Source of the DNA: Bordetella hinzii LMG 13501
GTDB taxonomy: Bacteria; Pseudomonadota; Gammaproteobacteria; Burkholderiales; Burkholderiaceae_B
DNA: 62,461 bases
Assembly (NCBI RefSeq): GCF_001548475.1
Contig: NZ_LRUJ01000030.1
Location: forward strand, 1 to 62,461
Direction of reading: 5' to 3'
Each line of letters begins with the position of its first letter. Positions within the stretch are counted from its first letter, which is position 1. The notes beneath the pieces are model-generated. The model was not told where the DNA came from, did no database searches, and was given only the letters and a program-made list of their open reading frames with translations. Position numbers and translations under genes: made by a program. Of this stretch, positions 25,066 through 35,484 are shown piece after piece.

Positions 25066-26010
25066 ATGCCCGTCCCTGCGCCAATGTCTCCTCCCATCGG
25101 GGCCATCACCCCCGATCTGCTGCTCATGGTCGACGCCATCGCGCGCCATGGCAGCTTCGCCCGCGCGGCGCGCGAGCTGGGCAAGGTTCCATCCGCCGTC
25201 ACCTATGCCGTGCGCAAGCTGGAAGACAGCCTGGACGTCCTGCTTTTTGACCGCTCGGGCCACCGCGCTCGCCTCACCCCCGCGGGCCAGGCCCTGCTGC
25301 AAGAGGGCCGGCATCTGCTGCATGCCCTGGACGACCTGGCCTGCCGCGTCAAACGCATCGCCACCGGCTGGGAAGTCGAACTGCGCATCGCGGTGAGCGC
25401 CGTTCTGCCTATCGAGCCCTTGTTCGACCTGGTGCGCGACTTTCAGGCCCTGCAAAGCGGCACCACCCTGCGCATCAGCGAAGAAGTGCTGAGTGGCGCC
25501 TGGGACGCGCTGGCCGCCGGCCGTGCCGACCTCATCATCGGCGCCGATGCGGCGGGCGCCCCGGCCGGCGCCCATCGCAGCACCGCCATGGGCCAGACCC
25601 AATTCGGCTTCTGCGTCGCCCCCCACCATCCGCTGGCCAGGCTGGGCCGGCCCCTGACCGCGCTGGACATCGCCGAACACACCGCCATCGTCGTGGCCGA
25701 CACCTCCCGCGACCTGCCGCCGCGCACCCGCGGCCTGCTCCAGAGCCAGCGCATCATCGTCATGCCCACCATGCGCGCCAAGATCGAAGCCCAGATCCGC
25801 GGCCTGGGCTGCGGCTATCTGCCGCTCACGCTGGCCGCCGGCGCCATCACCCAGGGCCTGCTCGTCACCTGCGCCACCGAAGATCTCATGCCTCCCACCG
25901 AGCAAGTCGTCTACGCCTGGCGCGCCGAACGCCCGGGCCAGGCCCTGGGCTGGTGGCTGGACAAATTGCGCTCGCCCCGGCTGTGCGAAAGCCTGCTGGG
26001 CGTCGGCTGA
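25066..26010 (+). CDS. LysR family regulator adjacent to the pirin genes
   Basis: A 314-residue LysR-type regulator with the helix-turn-helix at about 25-80 (SFARAARELGKVPSAVTYAVRKLED) and an effector domain at about 105-305. YhaJ/DhcR-type relatives respond to aromatic or quinone-like compounds and often sit next to pirin genes; assigning that ligand here is inference. The start at 25066 is the first ATG after an AT-rich region (ATTCAAAATAACTGAACGATA) shared with the divergent pirin promoter. Confidence 0.9.
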   Translation: MPVPAPMSPPIGAITPDLLLMVDAIARHGSFARAARELGKVPSAVTYAVRKLEDSLDVLLFDRSGHRARLTPAGQALLQEGRHLLHALDDLACRVKRIATGWEVELRIAVSAVLPIEPLFDLVRDFQALQSGTTLRISEEVLSGAWDALAAGRADLIIGADAAGAPAGAHRSTAMGQTQFGFCVAPHHPLARLGRPLTALDIAEHTAIVVADTSRDLPPRTRGLLQSQRIIVMPTMRAKIEAQIRGLGCGYLPLTLAAGAITQGLLVTCATEDLMPPTEQVVYAWRAERPGQALGWWLDKLRSPRLCESLLGVG

Positions 26011-26014
26011 AACC

Positions 26015-26308
26015 TCAATAACCGATCGCGATCGTCAACGGCCCCGCGGCCGTTCCCAGACGCGGCTCCATCCGCGTCTCCGACTTGCCCGAAGCCCACA
26101 CCGTGGCCAGGCGTGCAGCCTGCGCCGCGCGCAGTTCCACCGTGGGCGCCTGGCGGTCCGAACACACCACCCGCGGCGCCTCGTCCTGCCGCGCCATGGC
26201 CAGCTTGCATCCCTTGGCCAGGTCCAGCTCGAATTCAAAGTCTTGCGCCTGCGCGGCGGCCCCCAGGAAAGCCGAAGCCATTACCACGACTTGAATAGAC
26301 TTTTTCAT
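26015..26308 (-). CDS. Small secreted protein of unknown function
   Basis: A 97-residue protein with a clear signal peptide (MKKS start, hydrophobic core, cleavage at AAAQAQ about residue 22). The mature part is about 75 residues with two cysteines (GCKL and VVCSD), which could form a disulfide in the periplasm. AGGAG lies upstream of the ATG, supporting that it is translated. I do not recognise the family. It is tail to tail with the LysR gene, 4 bp apart. The upstream 26309-26479 spacer is AT-rich and contains AGGAAATATCCT, a short palindrome of unknown role. Confidence 0.75.
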   Translation of the reverse strand: MKKSIQVVVMASAFLGAAAQAQDFEFELDLAKGCKLAMARQDEAPRVVCSDRQAPTVELRAAQAARLATVWASGKSETRMEPRLGTAAGPLTIAIGY

Positions 26309-26479
26309 AGTCCTGCTCCTTTCCGATCAAATGAAGATGATGGAAAAATAATAGGACCTATAGAAGATGGTCTAAATCGCCCTATTCTTGGAGTTATGTA
26401 GGAAATATCCTAGCCGTTGGCGGCGGCTTGGTGACGCCCGGCGCCTCGAACGGCCCGCCTGGCGCGCAGGGCTGGACCA

Positions 26480-28003
26480 TCAGGCAGACGGCTGAGCGGA
26501 TAGCCTGAGCATGGACAACGCGACGAATGGAGTGAGATCGCGCAGCAGGCGCTGGGCATCCTCTCCCAACGGGTCCATGGACGCCAACTCCAGCACGGCA
26601 ATCCCTTGTTCGCCCAGGACGATGGGGTGAATCAGCACCGCCGCGGGTTCCCCTTCTCCGAGGCCGGAACGGATCCGCAGCCCGGATCCCGCCGTCGCAT
26701 CAAGGAGCCGGGGTTGGCGCTCGCGCAAACACTCATCCATCAGGCTGGCGGCGACAGGCACCGTGGATAGCGCCTCGTCGGGCGGAGCGGCGTTGCCGGC
26801 ATAGCGGGCCACCAGCCTCAGACCTTGCCCGGCCGCTGCGCAGAGCAGCGCCTGGCGCACAGGCAGGCGCCGGGACAGTTCCAGCAATAGGATGCGGCCG
26901 AATTCGGCCAGCGTCGGCGCAAGTTCCAAGCTGAGCTGGATCTCCGAGACCGCCAGGCGGCGCGCTGATTCGCGCGTCACCTCGCGCCGGCTCTCCGCCA
27001 ACCGCTCCGCGGTCAGGCGGTGCCGCCGCACCTCCCGGCGCAAGCGGCGCGCCCACAGCGCCATGGCCAATACCAGCCCTATTACCCCCGTAATCGCCGG
27101 CAAGGCCCAGGCGCGGATCGCGGCCCGCTCGGCGGCGCGGGTGTCGAGGGATTGCTCGAAGAAAAGATACTCCATGCGGGAGATGCCATAGTATTTTTGC
27201 CAGGCCCGATCCAGTTCCGAGCCGACTCTGAGACTGTCGGCGAAATAGCCGGCCAGCGCCTCCCGCAAATCGTCCGCGGAGGGCGCGATACCCCAGCCCA
27301 CTTTTTCCAGCTCGCCCACCGGAAATAGCAGATCCAGGTTCTGCAAGGTGTCGCCGCGTATCCATTTGAAGGCGCCCTCGGAGCCGGTGACCGTGAAATC
27401 GGCCAGTCCCTGCGACACCCGGCGCATGCTCTCGGCGGTCGGGAAATACCCGATCGCCACCGGCTTGTCACGAAAGCTCGTGGCATTCTGGGCGGTCAGC
27501 CAATCATCATAGGAAGTCCCTTTCTGGACGGCCGCGCGCAACCCCGCCAGGTCCGCCGGCTGCTTGACCGTGGACCGCAATTGCTGATTGGCCACAATCA
27601 TTTTGCGCACGGTGTAATAAGGCACCATGTCCATCTTGGTCCTGCGCCAATCCAGCATGTGCAGGTCATTGGGGTAAAGATCGCATTGGCCGCTAGCCAG
27701 CGGCTGCGCCACATAACGGCCCGGGAGATCCACCACGCCGGCGGCGTTCTCGAATTGCTGGTCCCAGCGCGCCAATCGCACGACAGTGGCGGACACACCC
27801 AGGTAGCGGGCAAAAGCCAGCGCATTGGCGGTATAGAAATCGGCGCTTGAGCCGGCCACGCACACTCGCAGTTCGTTCGACGCGCGGATGTCGACCAAAG
27901 CGCGCGCATGCAGCTGAGCGGCCATCATCAAAGCGGCCAGGCCCACCAGCCGGACAAAGCAATGCCGTCGCCTCGATGCAAAACGCGGAAAAAGCGGCGA
28001 CAT
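26480..28003 (-). CDS. Membrane sensor with periplasmic solute-binding domain and cytoplasmic GAF domain, no kinase
   Basis: A 507-residue protein with an unusual layout. A signal/anchor (about 12-34) is followed by a solute-binding family-3 domain (about 45-275: NELRVCVAGSSADFYTANALAFARYLG, GIAPSADDLREAL), one membrane helix (about 298-317), a charged helical linker rich in arginine (318-360) and a GAF-like domain (365-500). There is no kinase, GGDEF, EAL or methyl-accepting domain. The GAF resembles that of the divergent hybrid kinase (RIRSGLGEGEPAAVLIHPIV here, [20 protein letters not shown] there). It probably binds an amino acid or similar ligand outside and passes the signal to the kinase. 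Confidence 0.82.
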   Translation of the reverse strand: MSPLFPRFASRRRHCFVRLVGLAALMMAAQLHARALVDIRASNELRVCVAGSSADFYTANALAFARYLGVSATVVRLARWDQQFENAAGVVDLPGRYVAQPLASGQCDLYPNDLHMLDWRRTKMDMVPYYTVRKMIVANQQLRSTVKQPADLAGLRAAVQKGTSYDDWLTAQNATSFRDKPVAIGYFPTAESMRRVSQGLADFTVTGSEGAFKWIRGDTLQNLDLLFPVGELEKVGWGIAPSADDLREALAGYFADSLRVGSELDRAWQKYYGISRMEYLFFEQSLDTRAAERAAIRAWALPAITGVIGLVLAMALWARRLRREVRRHRLTAERLAESRREVTRESARRLAVSEIQLSLELAPTLAEFGRILLLELSRRLPVRQALLCAAAGQGLRLVARYAGNAAPPDEALSTVPVAASLMDECLRERQPRLLDATAGSGLRIRSGLGEGEPAAVLIHPIVLGEQGIAVLELASMDPLGEDAQRLLRDLTPFVALSMLRLSAQPSA

Positions 28004-28202
28004 AATGGGAAATGAATAGTCCGGATGTAGGTCGGTTTAGCTGGACCTGTTGCTTTTTGTCAAGCTCTCATTAAAAATCGAAACGACAAGTCTGAATCAT
28101 CGGCCGCGCGAGCCTGCGCGGCGAATATCTGCAGTGCCGGCCTGGCGGGCGAAAAGACGGCCCGAGCGAAATGATATTCAGCCAATAAAAGAAGAGATAG
28201 CT

Positions 28203-31200
28203 TTGTCGAATCGATTCGTGATGAACAGGCTTGAACGTTTATCGCTGCAGAAGCGTCTGATGATCGGCTTCGCCAGCATGCTGCTGCTCTTGACACTGAC
28301 CAGCGCTTACAGCCTCTACAACCTGCACAAGGCCAACGATGGCATGCAGCGTATTTACAGCGTCGATCTATTGGCTGTCCTGCATGCCAAAGACGCCAAA
28401 GCCAGCATCGCCGAATTTGGACGCGCCGCCAGGCAGGCGGTTCTCGCCCCCGACGAAATACAACGCAAGAACGCCATACGGGAAGCAGCGCAAGCGCAGG
28501 TAAGCCTCGGCGTCTCCGCCGCGGCATTGCGGCAGCGCGCTACGGGCGACGGAGAGCGTCAGTTATTGATCCGCTTTGACTCAAGCTACGCCACCTATCA
28601 GCAGTGGGCCAATGCTGCCTTGAGATTGCTCCAGCAAGGCGATATGACGGAAGTGCGGGCATTCATTTCTCAAGCGAATTTCAATGCCGCGGCGCTTGCG
28701 GCCGCCCAGACGCTGGAAACCATCGCCAATTTCAAGGAGGACAGCGCCGAGGAAGAGGCAGGCCGCTCGCAGACTTTGGCGGAATACAGCGCCCGCATGG
28801 CGGTAGTCCTTCTGCTGGGCGGCGTCGGCCTGAGCATGCTGATGATCTGGCTGATCACGCGGCTGGTCCGCGTACCCCAGCAACGCCTGCTGGACCATCT
28901 GACGCAATTGCACCTGTCGGCCGGCCGCCATGATAAACCGGTGCCTTATGCCGATTATTCCAATGAGTTGGGCGAGTTGGCGCGCGCCATCGTCGTGCTG
29001 CAGGATGGCGCCCACCAGCTGGACGCCCAGCGCTGGGTGAAGACACATACGGCGGCATTGTCGGCAAAACTGCAAGGCGTCGCCGATGCCACCGAGCTTG
29101 CCAAGCTGTTCCTGGCGGAACTCGCGCCGCTTCTGCAGCTTGGCCAAGGCGCCTTCTTTCTGTTCGACGAAGAAGACCAGCGCCTGCATCTGCTGGGCAG
29201 TTACGCATTCCAGGAGGGAGACGGGCTGCGGCGCCAGGTCGCGCTGGGCGAGGGACTGGTGGGGCAATGCGCGCTGGATCACAGCCCTATCGTGCTGCAT
29301 CACCCGCCCGCCGGCTATGTCCGCATCGCGTCCGGCCTGGGGGCGGGCGCCCCGCAGACCATCGTGGTGCTGCCCGTCATACGCAACACCCGGCTGCTGG
29401 GTGTGGTGGAGCTGGCCACGCTTGAGCGGTTTGACGAACGCCGCAACACCCTGCTTGGCGAAGTCATCCCCATTCTGGCCATGAGCGTGGAGATCCTGGA
29501 GCGTGGCCAGAAAACCCGGCAATTGCTGGTCGAGACCCAGCGCCAGGCTGAAAGCCTGGAACAGCAGGCGGCCCAGCTCGAGGAGCAGACGGTCGAACTG
29601 GAAGCGCAGCAGGCCGCGCTCAAGGCCACTGAAGCCTGGTACCGCGGCATCATCGAGTCAGCGCCGGACGGCATGCTCGTGGTGGACGAACACGGCGTCA
29701 TTGTGATGGTCAATCCGCAACTCGAGCAGATGTTCGCCTACGACTCGGGCGAGTTGGTCGGCCGTTGCGCGGAAATCCTCCTGCCCGAGAACGCGCGCAA
29801 GCTGCACAAGCGGTATCGAAACGCCTATTTCGCCAATGGCGCGAAGTCTCCTGCGGGGCTCGGCGTCCAGAATCTGGATGGAAAGCGCAAGGACGGCAGT
29901 GTGTTTCCCGTGGAAGTCGGGCTGTCCTTGCTGCCAGCCGTGGGCGAGCGGGGCGTCTGCGCCTGCGCCTCCGTGCGCGACATCACCGAACGCAAGGCCG
30001 CCCAGGACAAGCTGGCATCCCTTGAGGAGCGCAGCCGTCAGATTCTCGGGTCGGTCACTGATGGCATTGTGGGGATGGACATGGACGGGGTCGTCACCTT
30101 CGCCAACCCCGCCGCCCCGGCCATGCTGGGCTACACCGAAGACGAGTTCATCGGCAGGAATCTGCATGCGCTTGCGCACCATCACTATCCTGACGGCAGG
30201 GAATTCCCGCGCTCGGCGTGTTCAATGCACCTCACGATCCAGGACGGCCTGCCACGCACGGTGGATGACGAGGTGCTGTGGCTCAAGGACGGCACGGCAC
30301 TGCCGGTGGAATACTCGACAACGCCGGTTTTCAAGAACGGCGCGCTGGTGGGCAGCGTGACGGTGTATCGCGACATCACGGAACGCAAGGCGGTGCAAGA
30401 GGCCATGCGGCGCGCCCAGGCCCAGGCCGAAGATGCCACCAAGGCCAAGAGCGATTTTCTCGCCAATATGAGCCATGAAATCCGCACGCCGATGAACGCC
30501 ATCATCGGCATGGCGCACCTGGCGCTCAAGACCGAGCTGACGCCGCGCCAACGCGACTACCTGAAGAAAATCCAGGGCTCCGGCCAGCATCTGCTGGGCA
30601 TCATCAACGACATCCTCGATTTCTCCAAGATAGAGGCCGGCAAGCTTTCCGTCGAGCGCGTACCGTTCGACCTGGAGAAGGTGCTCGAAAACGTCGCCAA
30701 TCTGCTGGTGGAGAAGACTGCCGCCAAAGGGCTGGAACTGATCATAGACGTGGATCGCGACGTGCCCAACGACCTGCTTGGCGATCCGCTGCGGCTGGGG
30801 CAGATATTGATCAACTATGCCAACAATGCCGTCAAGTTCACCGAAAAAGGCGAGATCGACGTGATAGTCCGGGTGCAGGAACAGACCGACAAAGAGGTGC
30901 GGCTCTATTTCGCCGTGCGCGATACCGGTATCGGCCTGACCGGCGAACAACGCGCGCGCCTGTTCCAGTCCTTCCAGCAAGCCGACACCTCGACCACGCG
31001 CAGATACGGCGGCACCGGCCTGGGCCTCGCCATCTCCAAGCGCCTTGCCGAGCTCATGCAGGGCGAGGTTGGCGTCGACAGCGAATACGGAAAAGGCAGC
31101 ACCTTCTGGTTTACCGCGAGCCTGGGCAAAAGAACGGGTATTGAGAGGAAACATGTGCTCAGCGCCGACCTCCAGGGCCGCCGCGTGCTGGTGGTGGATG

Positions 31201-32630
31201 ACAACGAGAATGCCCGCTCGGTACTGAGCAGTCTGCTGCAAGCCATGAGCCTGATCATCGAGGAGGCCGATTCAGGCCGCGCCGCCGTGGAAGCGGTGGA
31301 GCGCGCCGAGGCCGAGGGCCGGCCTTACGACATCGTGTTCCTTGACTGGCAGATGCCCGGCATGGACGGGATCGCCACGGCCAAGGCGCTGCGCGAACGT
31401 CCTTTGGACCATCTGCCCCACATGGTGATGATCACGGCCTATGGGCGGGATGAGGTCCTCAAGAGCGCCAGCGCCGTGGGTCTCGAGGACGTGCTTACCA
31501 AGCCGGTGAACGCTTCGGTGCTGTTCGAGGCCGTGGCGCGGGTGCTCGACGCCGCCCCTGCCCGCCGGCCGCTCACAGGCGATGCGCCATCGCCGCTGAT
31601 GAAGCAACTCACCACGATCCGGGGCGCGCGCGCCCTGCTGGTCGAGGACAACGAACTCAATCAGGAAGTCGCCATCGAACTCCTGCACGATGCCGGCATC
31701 GTCGTGGACCTGGCCAGGAACGGCGAAATCGCGGTCCACAAAGTCGGCGAGACCGACTATGACATCGTGCTGATGGACATGCAGATGCCGGTCATGGACG
31801 GCATCACCGCCACCCAGGAAATCCGCAAGCTGCCCCGGTTCGCCGCCCTGCCCATTGTCGCCATGACCGCCAACGCCATGGAAAGCGATCGCCAGCGCTG
31901 CCTCGACGCAGGCATGAATGACCACGTGCCCAAGCCCATCGAACCCGAGCAGCTCTGGAGAACGCTGTTGCGCTGGATCAAACCGCGCCATTCGCCAGGG
32001 GACATCACTCTCCTTTCCGCGCCCGGGTCCCTGGACGGAATTGGACTGCCATCGGCCATTGACGGCCTCGATGTCGACAATGGCCTGCGGCGCGTCCTCG
32101 GCAACAAGTCCCTCTATCTGTTGATGCTGCGCAGATTCCTCAGCGGTCAGAAGACGGCGGCCGACGAACTCCGGGCCGCCGCTGCCGCGGGAGATTTCGC
32201 GACGGCCGAACGGATCGCCCATACCACCAAGGGCCTGGCGGGCAATATCGGCGCCGCCGACGTGCAGCAGGCCGCCGCCGAGGTGGAGTCGGCCTTCAAG
32301 AAAGGCCTGCCGCAAGATCGGTGCCAGGCCCTGATAAACACGCTGGAGGCGGCCTTGTCGGCCGTGATCGCCGCTTTGACACGGACGCTGCCGCGCGAAG
32401 CACCCGTCACGGCCGTCGCCCCCGACCCGGAGAAGCTCCAGCAAGTGCTGGCCAGGCTGGAGGCGCTGCTGGCGGACGACGACTCCGAAGCCGGGCAGGT
32501 GCTCGACAGCAACGCCGACCTGCTCAGCACCGCCCTGCCTCGCCATTTCCGCCAGATCGACAGCGCGGTCAAGTCCTTCGACTTCGAGGCCGCGCTCGAG
32601 GTTCTGCGGGCGGCCGTTGCGGCGACATAG
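28203..32630 (+). CDS. Hybrid sensor histidine kinase, GAF-PAS-PAS-HisKA-HATPase-REC-REC-HPt
   Basis: A 1475-residue membrane phosphorelay kinase. Two membrane helices (about 18-40 and 198-220) flank a helical periplasmic domain. A GAF (about 285-430), a coiled coil rich in Q and E (435-480) and two PAS domains (480-600, 605-730) follow. The HisKA phosphosite is H758 in MSHEIRTP; the ATPase ends in GTGLGLAIS. Receivers have D1048 (FLDWQMPG) and D1192 (LMDMQMP), and the C-terminal HPt has H1340 (AHTTKGLAG). All phosphotransfer residues are intact. The TTG at 28203 has GAAGAGA upstream; ATG at 28221 is the alternative. The HD-GYP regulator downstream is its likely partner. Confidence 0.93.
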   Translation: MSNRFVMNRLERLSLQKRLMIGFASMLLLLTLTSAYSLYNLHKANDGMQRIYSVDLLAVLHAKDAKASIAEFGRAARQAVLAPDEIQRKNAIREAAQAQVSLGVSAAALRQRATGDGERQLLIRFDSSYATYQQWANAALRLLQQGDMTEVRAFISQANFNAAALAAAQTLETIANFKEDSAEEEAGRSQTLAEYSARMAVVLLLGGVGLSMLMIWLITRLVRVPQQRLLDHLTQLHLSAGRHDKPVPYADYSNELGELARAIVVLQDGAHQLDAQRWVKTHTAALSAKLQGVADATELAKLFLAELAPLLQLGQGAFFLFDEEDQRLHLLGSYAFQEGDGLRRQVALGEGLVGQCALDHSPIVLHHPPAGYVRIASGLGAGAPQTIVVLPVIRNTRLLGVVELATLERFDERRNTLLGEVIPILAMSVEILERGQKTRQLLVETQRQAESLEQQAAQLEEQTVELEAQQAALKATEAWYRGIIESAPDGMLVVDEHGVIVMVNPQLEQMFAYDSGELVGRCAEILLPENARKLHKRYRNAYFANGAKSPAGLGVQNLDGKRKDGSVFPVEVGLSLLPAVGERGVCACASVRDITERKAAQDKLASLEERSRQILGSVTDGIVGMDMDGVVTFANPAAPAMLGYTEDEFIGRNLHALAHHHYPDGREFPRSACSMHLTIQDGLPRTVDDEVLWLKDGTALPVEYSTTPVFKNGALVGSVTVYRDITERKAVQEAMRRAQAQAEDATKAKSDFLANMSHEIRTPMNAIIGMAHLALKTELTPRQRDYLKKIQGSGQHLLGIINDILDFSKIEAGKLSVERVPFDLEKVLENVANLLVEKTAAKGLELIIDVDRDVPNDLLGDPLRLGQILINYANNAVKFTEKGEIDVIVRVQEQTDKEVRLYFAVRDTGIGLTGEQRARLFQSFQQADTSTTRRYGGTGLGLAISKRLAELMQGEVGVDSEYGKGSTFWFTASLGKRTGIERKHVLSADLQGRRVLVVDDNENARSVLSSLLQAMSLIIEEADSGRAAVEAVERAEAEGRPYDIVFLDWQMPGMDGIATAKALRERPLDHLPHMVMITAYGRDEVLKSASAVGLEDVLTKPVNASVLFEAVARVLDAAPARRPLTGDAPSPLMKQLTTIRGARALLVEDNELNQEVAIELLHDAGIVVDLARNGEIAVHKVGETDYDIVLMDMQMPVMDGITATQEIRKLPRFAALPIVAMTANAMESDRQRCLDAGMNDHVPKPIEPEQLWRTLLRWIKPRHSPGDITLLSAPGSLDGIGLPSAIDGLDVDNGLRRVLGNKSLYLLMLRRFLSGQKTAADELRAAAAAGDFATAERIAHTTKGLAGNIGAADVQQAAAEVESAFKKGLPQDRCQALINTLEAALSAVIAALTRTLPREAPVTAVAPDPEKLQQVLARLEALLADDDSEAGQVLDSNADLLSTALPRHFRQIDSAVKSFDFEAALEVLRAAVAAT

Positions 32631-32684
32631 CGCGGGCACCGTCGTTCCCATCCCTCTACTCAATCCTCGTGAGAGCAGCACATA

Positions 32685-33836
32685 ATGAATGCCTCCGATT
32701 CCATCGAACGAGCGACTGTCCTGGTCGTGGACGACACCCCCGACAATCTTTCCCTGATCAGCGGCCTGCTCAAGGACGACTACAAGGTGAAGGTCGCCAA
32801 CAGCGGCGAGAAAGCGCTCAGGATCGCCGCGGCGGACAACACGCCCGATCTCATCTTGCTGGATATCATGATGCCTGAGATGGACGGCCATGAAGTCTGC
32901 CGGCGCTTGAAAGCAAGCGCCCAGACACGTGATATCCCGGTTATCTTCCTCACCGCCAAAGCCGAAGTCGAAGACGAGAAGCAAGGTTTCGAACTTGGCG
33001 CTGTCGACTACATCACCAAGCCTATCAGCCCGCCCATCGTACTGGCGCGTGTCAAGACCCATCTGGCGCTGAAAGCCTCCGCGGACTTCCTGCGCGACAA
33101 GGCCGCCTACCTGGAAGCCGAAGTCGCCAAGCGCACGCGCGAAGTGGCCGCCATCCAGGACGTCACCATACTGGCCATGGCCTCGCTGGCCGAAACGCGG
33201 GATACCGACACGGGCAACCACATTCGCCGCACGCAGTTCTATGTCAAGGCGCTGGCTGAGAAGCTCAGGAAGCATCCGCGTTTTTCCGCCTATCTCACCG
33301 ACGCCAGCATCTCCATGCTATTCAAGTCGGCGCCCTTGCATGACATCGGCAAAGTGGGCATTCCGGATCGCATACTGCTCAAGCCCGGCCGGCTGGACCC
33401 CGCCGAATTCGAGATCATGAAAACCCACACCACGTTGGGATACGACGCGATAGCGCATGCCGAAAAACTGCTCGGCGCCCAGGTGGATTTTCTCGATATG
33501 GCCAAGGAAATCGCCCTGTCCCACCAGGAAAAATGGGATGGCAGCGGCTACCCGCAGGGACTATCCGGCGACGACATACCGGTCTCGGCGCGCCTGATGG
33601 CGCTGGCCGATGTGTACGACGCGCTTATCAGCCGCCGTGTGTACAAGGACGGCATGCCCCATGAACAGGCCGTGGGCATTATCGAGGCCGGCAAGCGTTC
33701 GCACTTCGATCCCGACATTGTCGACGCCTTTATCGAAATCCAGGACGACTTCCGCGCGATTGCCGCGCGCTATGCCGACAGCGACGCCGACATGGAAAAG
33801 AAGCGAAAACATTTCGACCGCATCGCCGGCAACTGA
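32685..33836 (+). CDS. Response regulator with HD-GYP c-di-GMP phosphodiesterase domain
   Basis: A 383-residue two-domain regulator. The receiver (about 10-125) has phosphoacceptor D60 in LILLDIMMP and the conserved lysine in TKPISPP. After a short coiled coil, the HD-GYP domain (about 155-350) has H219-D220 in HDIGKVGIPD, further metal histidines such as H280, and an intact GYP at 288-290, so it should hydrolyse c-di-GMP. It starts 54 bp after the hybrid kinase on the same strand. The kinase's HPt domain is the natural phosphodonor, making this the output of the sensor pair. Confidence 0.93.
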   Translation: MNASDSIERATVLVVDDTPDNLSLISGLLKDDYKVKVANSGEKALRIAAADNTPDLILLDIMMPEMDGHEVCRRLKASAQTRDIPVIFLTAKAEVEDEKQGFELGAVDYITKPISPPIVLARVKTHLALKASADFLRDKAAYLEAEVAKRTREVAAIQDVTILAMASLAETRDTDTGNHIRRTQFYVKALAEKLRKHPRFSAYLTDASISMLFKSAPLHDIGKVGIPDRILLKPGRLDPAEFEIMKTHTTLGYDAIAHAEKLLGAQVDFLDMAKEIALSHQEKWDGSGYPQGLSGDDIPVSARLMALADVYDALISRRVYKDGMPHEQAVGIIEAGKRSHFDPDIVDAFIEIQDDFRAIAARYADSDADMEKKRKHFDRIAGN

Positions 33837-33922
33837 AACATCCATCGCCCGCCCGATAGTCCTGCCGTCAAGCGCGCGGCGCCGCCGGCGGGTCCGGTTC
33901 GAGGCCCGTGCTGTCGGATCCG

Positions 33923-33947
33923 AAAAAAAAGCCGCTCATGGAGCGGC
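33923..33947 (-). terminator. Intrinsic terminator of the glnA-ntrBC block
   Basis: GCCGCTC-ATG-GAGCGGC forms a 7-bp stem followed on the minus strand by eight T. It is 26 bp past the ntrC stop. The plus side lacks a T-run, so it mainly ends the ntrC transcript. Confidence 0.85.
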
Positions 33948-33972
33948 TTCGGAGCATGGAACCGCCATGGTG

Positions 33973-35484
33973 TCAGTCCTCGGCGATGCCCAGTTCACGC
34001 AGCTTGCGCGTGATGGTGTTGCGGCCGATGCCCAGCCGGGTGGCGGCTTCGACCCGGCGGCCCCGGCTGGCGTCCAGGGCGCTTTGCAGCAGGATCTTCT
34101 CGAATTGGCGCGTGAGCGTGGCCATGATGGCGGGCTCGCCCCGCTCCAGGCGATACTGGGCGTCCTTAAGCAGGGCCTGCTGCCAGTTGCGCGGCAGGTC
34201 CTCGATGGGCGAGCCGGCGGCCGCATGGCCGCCCGGATAGGCCCCGGAAGGGCTGCCCGGATGGCTGCCGGCGGCCTCGCCCGACACACGCATCGGCGGG
34301 TTGGGCGCGGCATGTTCCATGGCCCGGATCTCGGGCGGCAGGTCATTGCGGTCGATCGTCTGCCCAGGCGCCATGACCGTGAGCCAGTGGCAGAAGTTCT
34401 CCAACTGGCGCACGTTGCCGGGGAAATCAAACTTGATGAGGACAGCCACCGCTTCCGGGGTGAGGCGCTTGACCGGCACGCCCAGGGTCTTGGCGCTGGC
34501 GGCCAGGAAATGATTGGCCAGGGCCGGGATGTCTTCGGTGCGCTCGCGCAGCGGCGGCAGGCGCAGGCGGATGACGTTCAGGCGGTGAAAGAGATCTTCG
34601 CGGAACAGGCCTTGTTCGACGCGCTGCTCCAGCGGCTGGTGGGTGGCGGCGACGATGCGCACGTCCACGCGCACGGGCTGGGCCCCGCCGACGCGATAGA
34701 AGCTTCCCTCGGCCAGCACGCGCAGCAGGCGGGTCTGCAGCTCGATGGGCATGTCGCCGATTTCGTCGAGAAACAGCGTGCCGCCATGGGCTTCTTCGAA
34801 GCGCCCCCGCCGCAGGGTGTTGGCGCCGGTGAAGGCGCCGCGCTCGTGGCCGAACAGTTCGGCTTCGAGGAGGTCGCGCGGGATGGCGGCGGCGTTCAGG
34901 GCGACGAAGGGGCCGCTGGCGCGCGCGCCGTGGCCGTGCAGCGCCCGGGCGACCAGCTCTTTGCCGGTGCCTGACTCGCCCGTGATCAGGACGGTGACCT
35001 TGGACTGGGCCAGGCGCCCGATGGCGCGAAAGACTTCCTGCATGGCGGTCGATGACGACTGGGTCATCATGTAGCGATCGCCGGCGGGGGCCTCGGCCGC
35101 GGCGGCCGTCTCGGCCTGGGGCTCGATGTCCTGCATGGCGCGCTGGATAAGCGCCACGGCTTCATTGACGTCAAAGGGCTTGGCCAGGTAGTCGAAGGCG
35201 CCGCCCTGGAAGGCGGATACGGTGCTGTCGAGGTCGGCGAAGGCGGTCATGACGATGACAGGCAGGCCGGCGTGGTGCTCCTTGATCTGGCGCAGCAGCT
35301 CCAGGCCGTTGCCGCCCGGCATGCGGATATCGGATACCAGCACCGACGGCGTATCGCGGGTGAGCGCCTCCAGCACGTCGGGCGCCTGGGAGAAGCTGCG
35401 CGTGGTGATGCCGGCACGCGCCAGGGCTTTTTCCAGTACCCAGCGGATGGCCTGATCGTCGTCAACGATCCATACGGGTTTCAT
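33973..35484 (-). CDS. ntrC: Nitrogen regulation response regulator NtrC
   Basis: A 503-residue sigma-54 activator. The receiver domain has D52 in VSDIRMPGG. The central AAA+ domain (about 145-375) has Walker A GESGTGKE, the GAFTGA loop that contacts sigma-54, and Walker B LFLDEIGD. The C-terminal Fis-type helix-turn-helix (about 465-503, RRVEAATRLGIGRNTITRKLRELG) binds DNA. The ATG overlaps the ntrB stop (ATGA). Phosphorylated by NtrB in nitrogen limitation, it should act at the tandem sites upstream of glnA found here. Confidence 0.96.
   Translation of the reverse strand: MKPVWIVDDDQAIRWVLEKALARAGITTRSFSQAPDVLEALTRDTPSVLVSDIRMPGGNGLELLRQIKEHHAGLPVIVMTAFADLDSTVSAFQGGAFDYLAKPFDVNEAVALIQRAMQDIEPQAETAAAAEAPAGDRYMMTQSSSTAMQEVFRAIGRLAQSKVTVLITGESGTGKELVARALHGHGARASGPFVALNAAAIPRDLLEAELFGHERGAFTGANTLRRGRFEEAHGGTLFLDEIGDMPIELQTRLLRVLAEGSFYRVGGAQPVRVDVRIVAATHQPLEQRVEQGLFREDLFHRLNVIRLRLPPLRERTEDIPALANHFLAASAKTLGVPVKRLTPEAVAVLIKFDFPGNVRQLENFCHWLTVMAPGQTIDRNDLPPEIRAMEHAAPNPPMRVSGEAAGSHPGSPSGAYPGGHAAAGSPIEDLPRNWQQALLKDAQYRLERGEPAIMATLTRQFEKILLQSALDASRGRRVEAATRLGIGRNTITRKLRELGIAED

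Noticed and set aside
31272-33275. 667-codon open frame opposite the hybrid kinase and HD-GYP gene
   Set aside because: Antisense to intact receiver, HPt and HD-GYP motifs.
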